Assembly: GCA_030149165.1 (NCBI GenBank)
Contig: JASBRY010000005.1
Location: 1-64,000 of the forward strand
Source of the DNA: Phycisphaerales bacterium
Lineage (GTDB): Bacteria; Planctomycetota; Phycisphaerae; Phycisphaerales; UBA1924
DNA: 64,000 nucleotides
Direction of reading: 5' to 3'
The notes beneath the pieces were generated by a model. The model was not told the origin of the DNA. It worked only from the letters and a program-made list of their open reading frames with translations, and did no database searches. A program made the translations under genes and the position numbers. Positions 59,703 to 64,000 of the stretch are shown in pieces (positions within the stretch are counted from its first letter, which is position 1; every line of letters starts with the position of its first letter).

Positions 59703-60202
59703 TGACCGTCCTCCGCATCCCATCGCACAAACACCGTCCCCTCGCGCCCCAGCTTCGGGACCGTCACAAACCCCGTCTCGAGCGGCTCATCAATCACCAC
59801 CCGAAACACGAACCCATCGTCCCATCCATCCCGCAGTGCATCCTCTCCTACTCCCTCCGCACTGAGCGAGAGCAATCCGCTCAGCTGTTGATCCTGACGG
59901 CGCTCTTTGATCATCAGCGCGTACTGCACACTCATCCAGTCCTCATCACGCGAGCCGTGCACCGTGGGACCAATCACAAACTGCGACAAACTCCCGTCCT
60001 GCTCCGAAACGCACAGATGCGTGCGCCATCCATACCCCCTTTGCTCCGCGACCATCGACCGCGCCCGCTCCATCGAATCCGCATCCCCCGCTATTCCCAC
60101 AACCCAGGTCTCGCCGGGACCGCGCGAGCGCTCCCCCCCTCCGATCGCGCAGCCGCTCAAAAGCAGTACACACGCAACCAGACTGACCGCATTCCGGATC
60201 AT
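59699..60202 (-). CDS. Putative lipoprotein of unknown function
   Basis: MIRNAVSLVACVLLLSGCAIGGGE lipobox; ATGA overlaps on both sides. Confidence 0.6.
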   Translation of the reverse strand: MIRNAVSLVACVLLLSGCAIGGGERSRGPGETWVVGIAGDADSMERARSMVAEQRGYGWRTHLCVSEQDGSLSQFVIGPTVHGSRDEDWMSVQYALMIKERRQDQQLSGLLSLSAEGVGEDALRDGWDDGFVFRVVIDEPLETGFVTVPKLGREGTVFVRWDAEDGQ

Positions 60203-61248
60203 GAACCCACCATCGCCGTCGGCTGTGTCGGAGTGAGCTTGAGTATCTCGCGCACCACATCGTCCGAGCTCACGCGATCCGCCTCCGCTTCAAAGTTCAT
60301 CAGCACACGATGCCGCAGACAAGGCATCGCGACATCCTGGATGTCCTGATAGCTCACATGGAAACGACCATCGACCAGCGCGCGAACCTTGCCCGCCAGA
60401 ATCAGCGCCTGCGCCCCGCGAGGACTCACCCCGCAGCGCACATACCGATTCGTTGGACCATTGGGACCACCCGCCGCCGTATCAGTCTCCGGATGCGTCG
60501 CCAAAACCAGCCTCGCCGCGTACTGCTTTACATGCGGCGCGACCACCACCTGACGCACGAGCTCCTGATATTCAAGAATCGCCTTCCCATCGAGCACCTT
60601 GCCCGCGACCGGATTCTCCGCGCCCGTCGTCCGATCAATGATCTCCATCAGATCCTCAAGCCCCGCGTATCCCACATCGACCTTGAGCAAGAACCGGTCC
60701 ATCTGCGCCTCGGGAAGCGGATAGGTCCCTTCTTGTTCAATAGGGTTCTGCGTCGCGAGCACCAAGAACGGCTCATTCAATTCATACGTCTCACCCGCCA
60801 CCGTCACCGAGTGCTCCTGCATCGCTTCCAGAAGAGCCGACTGCGTTTTCGGCGTCGCGCGATTGATCTCGTCCGCGAGCACCACCTGCGCAAAAATCGG
60901 CCCCTGCTGAAACTCAAAGCTCCGATGACCCGTGTCCGGATTCTCCGAAACAATATTGGTCCCGATCACATCCGCAGGCATCAAGTCCGGCGTGAACTGA
61001 ATACGACTAAACGGCAAGTGCAATGTCGTCGCCAGCGTCCGCACCAGCAGCGTCTTCCCAAGACCAGGCACACCCTCGAGCAGCACATTGCCCCCCGCGA
61101 ACAACGCGACGAGCACCGCATCGACCACCGCCTGCTGACCCACCATCACCTTGCCGATCTCACCGCGCAGCTGCGCGAAACTCGCTCGGAACTGCTCGCA
61201 CTGCGCCTTGACCTCAGCAGGGGTCTCAAGATTCTCATTCATTGCCAT
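60199..61248 (-). CDS. MoxR family AAA ATPase
   Basis: GNVLLEGVPGLGKTLLVRTLA, RIQFTPDLMPADVIGTNIV, VVLADEINRATPKTQSALLEAMQEHSVTV, FLVLATQNPIEQEGTYPLPEAQMDRFLLKV. Confidence 0.94.
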   Translation of the reverse strand: MAMNENLETPAEVKAQCEQFRASFAQLRGEIGKVMVGQQAVVDAVLVALFAGGNVLLEGVPGLGKTLLVRTLATTLHLPFSRIQFTPDLMPADVIGTNIVSENPDTGHRSFEFQQGPIFAQVVLADEINRATPKTQSALLEAMQEHSVTVAGETYELNEPFLVLATQNPIEQEGTYPLPEAQMDRFLLKVDVGYAGLEDLMEIIDRTTGAENPVAGKVLDGKAILEYQELVRQVVVAPHVKQYAARLVLATHPETDTAAGGPNGPTNRYVRCGVSPRGAQALILAGKVRALVDGRFHVSYQDIQDVAMPCLRHRVLMNFEAEADRVSSDDVVREILKLTPTQPTAMVGS

Positions 61249-61296
61249 GTCAAACTCCTCGCCGAACCCTCGGCGTTGGTATCTTCACTCTATCAA

Positions 61297-64000
61297 CTAT
61301 TCCTGCCCGTCATACTCATCCCGCGCCCGCTTCTTCGCTGCACGCAGCGCACTGAGCGCATCCATCGTCTCGTCTTCCTTCGATTCCACTTTCTTTGGTT
61401 TACCGATCGAGGGTCCACCAGTTTCTTCTTGTCCAGACAGCGCCACAGGACCATCCTGGATCTGAACCGTCTGATCCGCCTCAAACTTACGCGCCGATTG
61501 CTTGCGATCGTCCCCAGTCCGCGATTCCGTCCGAACGCGCGCCGCTCGCATCGCCGCCGTCGCGTCCATCGATCGATCCGTTTCTTTGTGCGCCCCGCGC
61601 CGCACGAACGCCGCGATCGCTCGTGGATCAATCCGCACGCGCCGCACCGCAACATCGAGCAGGAAGATCCCAATCCCAGCAATCGCAACCGCCATCCAGA
61701 TCGGAGTCAGCGCGACAGGCATCGTCAGCCCCTCACGCGACCACAGATCAGAAACCGTCGGATCTGCACTGAGCACGCGACCACCTGTAATCGAAGCGAC
61801 CTGTCTGAGCAACGGAAGATTCGTTCTGAGCGATTTGTACTCATCCGCAAAGGGACGGATCACCGCCGCCTGCGCACTCCCCTCAAGAACTTGATCCCCA
61901 TCCCCAGGCGCCCGGTATTGCATGTTCACCACATACGAGCCGGGCTTCGATGAATCAAAGTCCCCCTCATAGCGCCCCGGCCCAACCTGACGCAGCTCAA
62001 CAATCTCCCCGATCCCATCGGGAGTCGAAGCACGCGCCCTGAAGTTCGCAAAGTCCATCCGATCCCCACTCGGATCAAACGCCTCGACAATCACACGCGT
62101 CCGCTCGCCCGTGTTCTCAGTCGTCACGCGCAGCGTCGATTCCCCGCCCGGACGCATCGCCCAGCGCACATGCTGCTCCCAGAACTGGTTGAACCCGCTC
62201 CACCCCACCCAAGCCGGAGACCAACGCGACGACACATCACTCGTAAAGGTCACCACCTTCCCGAGCCCGTACTGCCACTGCGCCGCGATCGGATCTTCTT
62301 CCTTCCCTCGAAGCGTGACCAGACTCAACCCCTCACGCTCCGCCGCGACCACATACCCCTGGATCGGAGGCACCGCGTTGATCCCACGCATCGTCTCCGT
62401 CGGAACCCCAGTCCGCGAAGGACTGAACGCCTCCCCCTCCCAGATCAGCGCCCTACGAATAGTCTGCGCTTCCTTAATGAAAATTTGCGGCAGCGTCGCA
62501 AGCGCATTATTACTCACATTGTAATAAGTCCCCCCAGTCATCCGCGCCATCGTGCGGAGCGTGTTGGTATCCCCCGCCGAGTGTGGATTCACACCGACCG
62601 CCGAGATCGTAATCCCCGACTGCTTGAACTGACGCAGCAAACTCCGCGACAACGACGGATCACCATCACTGATCACAATGCAGTGCTTCTGCCCCGCCTG
62701 CGCGTTCTGCAGTCCCGCCAGCGCCAACTGCAACGACGGATCAAAGCTCGGCATGTCCCCAAACTGCAGGTTATTGATCGCCTTGCGTACCGCCGATCGA
62801 TCACCCACCGGAGACAGCGGATACACCCAATCCGTCCCGCCCAACCCCTGATACTCCACGATCCCGATGAGATCCAAACGCGACAACGCATCCGCGGCTG
62901 CGTTACAAATCTGCTTCCCATAGAACACACCCTTGGGAATCTCCACCGAGTGGACCACCAGCGCCAGCGCCCCGCGAGGCATCTGTCTTTTCTGAGGAGG
63001 ATCAAGCCGAATAGGAAGCGCATCAGCGAGCGGCGATCCGATCCATCCCCCAGCACCAAACGACTCGGGACCACCGATCATCATGATCCCGCCACCCGTG
63101 TCGTGCACATACTGACGCATCATCTCTTGCTGCGTCTCCGCGAATGAGTACGCCGATTGATTGATCAGCACCACCGCTTCGTACGAAGCAAGCTCAGGGA
63201 GCGATCCTGGGAACTCCGAAGCGCTGATGCGCTGCGTCTCTAGTTCTGCCGCGTGCAGCGCATCCTCGATACGCACCGCCTCGCGCGGATCCTCCGCGAC
63301 CACGAGCACCAGCCCCTCGCTCCCCACAAAGGTGATCACCGATCCGTTGTTGTTCTGTCGGAGCGAGTCACCAATCGTCGTGCCGACTGTCCCATCATCA
63401 TTCAATGAAGCAATCGGTTCAAACACCGCATCATACAGCTGAGGTCCCGCCTGCGTCACCGCGATCGGAACCCGGATGACATTGCGACCCTTCTTCAGCT
63501 CCGCGTAATACCCAAGTTCATCGGGCGCCGGATCTAGATCAATCGGCGTCCCGCCGCGCGACACCATCAATCGACCCACCGCCGGAGTCGTGCTTGTCAG
63601 CACCACCTTCAGCGCGATCGTCTCACCAACGCGCGTGTTCGCCGGCGCTTGCACCCCCTCGACCATGATCTCCTCGGCGTACTCAAACTCCACAGGGAGC
63701 ACATCGATCGGGATCCCCGCCGCCTTCGCCTGCTGCGCCGCTTGGAACAGCGACCCCTCCGTCTCGTTCGCGTCCGTCACAAGCAGGATCCGCGCAGCCG
63801 CATCCGTCGCGCTGTTCGCGATCGCTTGATTGACCGCGGATGCAAGATTCGTCGCTTCCGTATCCCCAATAAACTGCCGCTCGATCCCGCGCACAAACTT
63901 GCTCGGAGACGCCTGCACGATCGAGTCCCGCGCCGCCGTGATCACCCCAAGCTTGTCATCCGGCTGCCTCGATCCCTGCTGCGCCAGCTCCACAAACGAG
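61297..64000 (-). CDS. VWA/glutamine-amidotransferase-like domain membrane protein (5' end truncated by window)
   Basis: GATase1-like TGGGIMMIGGPESFGAGGW; VWA-like region LALVVHSVEIPKGVFYGKQICNAAADALSRLDLIGIVEYQ...CIVISDGDPSLS; the frame stays open to the window edge. Confidence 0.85.
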   Translation of the reverse strand, partial: SFVELAQQGSRQPDDKLGVITAARDSIVQASPSKFVRGIERQFIGDTEATNLASAVNQAIANSATDAAARILLVTDANETEGSLFQAAQQAKAAGIPIDVLPVEFEYAEEIMVEGVQAPANTRVGETIALKVVLTSTTPAVGRLMVSRGGTPIDLDPAPDELGYYAELKKGRNVIRVPIAVTQAGPQLYDAVFEPIASLNDDGTVGTTIGDSLRQNNNGSVITFVGSEGLVLVVAEDPREAVRIEDALHAAELETQRISASEFPGSLPELASYEAVVLINQSAYSFAETQQEMMRQYVHDTGGGIMMIGGPESFGAGGWIGSPLADALPIRLDPPQKRQMPRGALALVVHSVEIPKGVFYGKQICNAAADALSRLDLIGIVEYQGLGGTDWVYPLSPVGDRSAVRKAINNLQFGDMPSFDPSLQLALAGLQNAQAGQKHCIVISDGDPSLSRSLLRQFKQSGITISAVGVNPHSAGDTNTLRTMARMTGGTYYNVSNNALATLPQIFIKEAQTIRRALIWEGEAFSPSRTGVPTETMRGINAVPPIQGYVVAAEREGLSLVTLRGKEEDPIAAQWQYGLGKVVTFTSDVSSRWSPAWVGWSGFNQFWEQHVRWAMRPGGESTLRVTTENTGERTRVIVEAFDPSGDRMDFANFRARASTPDGIGEIVELRQVGPGRYEGDFDSSKPGSYVVNMQYRAPGDGDQVLEGSAQAAVIRPFADEYKSLRTNLPLLRQVASITGGRVLSADPTVSDLWSREGLTMPVALTPIWMAVAIAGIGIFLLDVAVRRVRIDPRAIAAFVRRGAHKETDRSMDATAAMRAARVRTESRTGDDRKQSARKFEADQTVQIQDGPVALSGQEETGGPSIGKPKKVESKEDETMDALSALRAAKKRARDEYDGQE

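Noticed and set aside
60310-61953. 547-aa plus-strand ORF
   Set aside because: Antisense to MoxR and the VWA gene; no domain-like sequence
1-64000. CRISPR arrays, rRNA, tRNA, transposases or integrases
   Set aside because: Looked for repeat-spacer patterns, tRNA-like TPsiC loops and transposase motifs in non-coding gaps; none could be supported by eye. The GHKL island shows no mobile-element genes at its edges.

Overview
The window looks like a high-GC chromosomal segment from a planctomycete, probably Phycisphaerae-like. That placement is an inference from PEP-CTERM proteins ending in RRRR, a GC-type dockerin protein, a TPR/RNAP-alpha-CTD fusion, a MoxR/DUF58/BatA/VWA cluster and dispersed nuo/atp genes. 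Most of the window is housekeeping: L34, NuoB, an RsuA/RluB-type pseudouridine synthase, GspD/GspE, chorismate synthase, PdxA, PheA, dUTPase, an S1-domain protein, thioredoxin, FolP, FtsK, bactofilins, BioY, ThiC with a TPP riboswitch, and AtpG. The strongest candidate for an undescribed system is a visibly AT-richer single-gene insertion next to thiC (about 41937-43916, minus strand). It encodes an N-terminal GHKL/HSP90-like ATPase and a C-terminal PD-(D/E)XK (Shedu/DUF4263-like) nuclease, so it is a possible one-gene defence system. Other points of interest are: a TPR protein with two tandem RNAP alpha-CTDs, an FtsK with a very long Asp/Glu tail after its gamma domain, a zinc-ribbon/bactofilin fusion, a small lipoprotein-like ORF whose N-terminus looks copied from the adjacent BatA gene, a degenerate MIDAS in a VWA protein, and orphan nuoB and atpG. 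All calls come from reading motifs by eye; no database searches were run.
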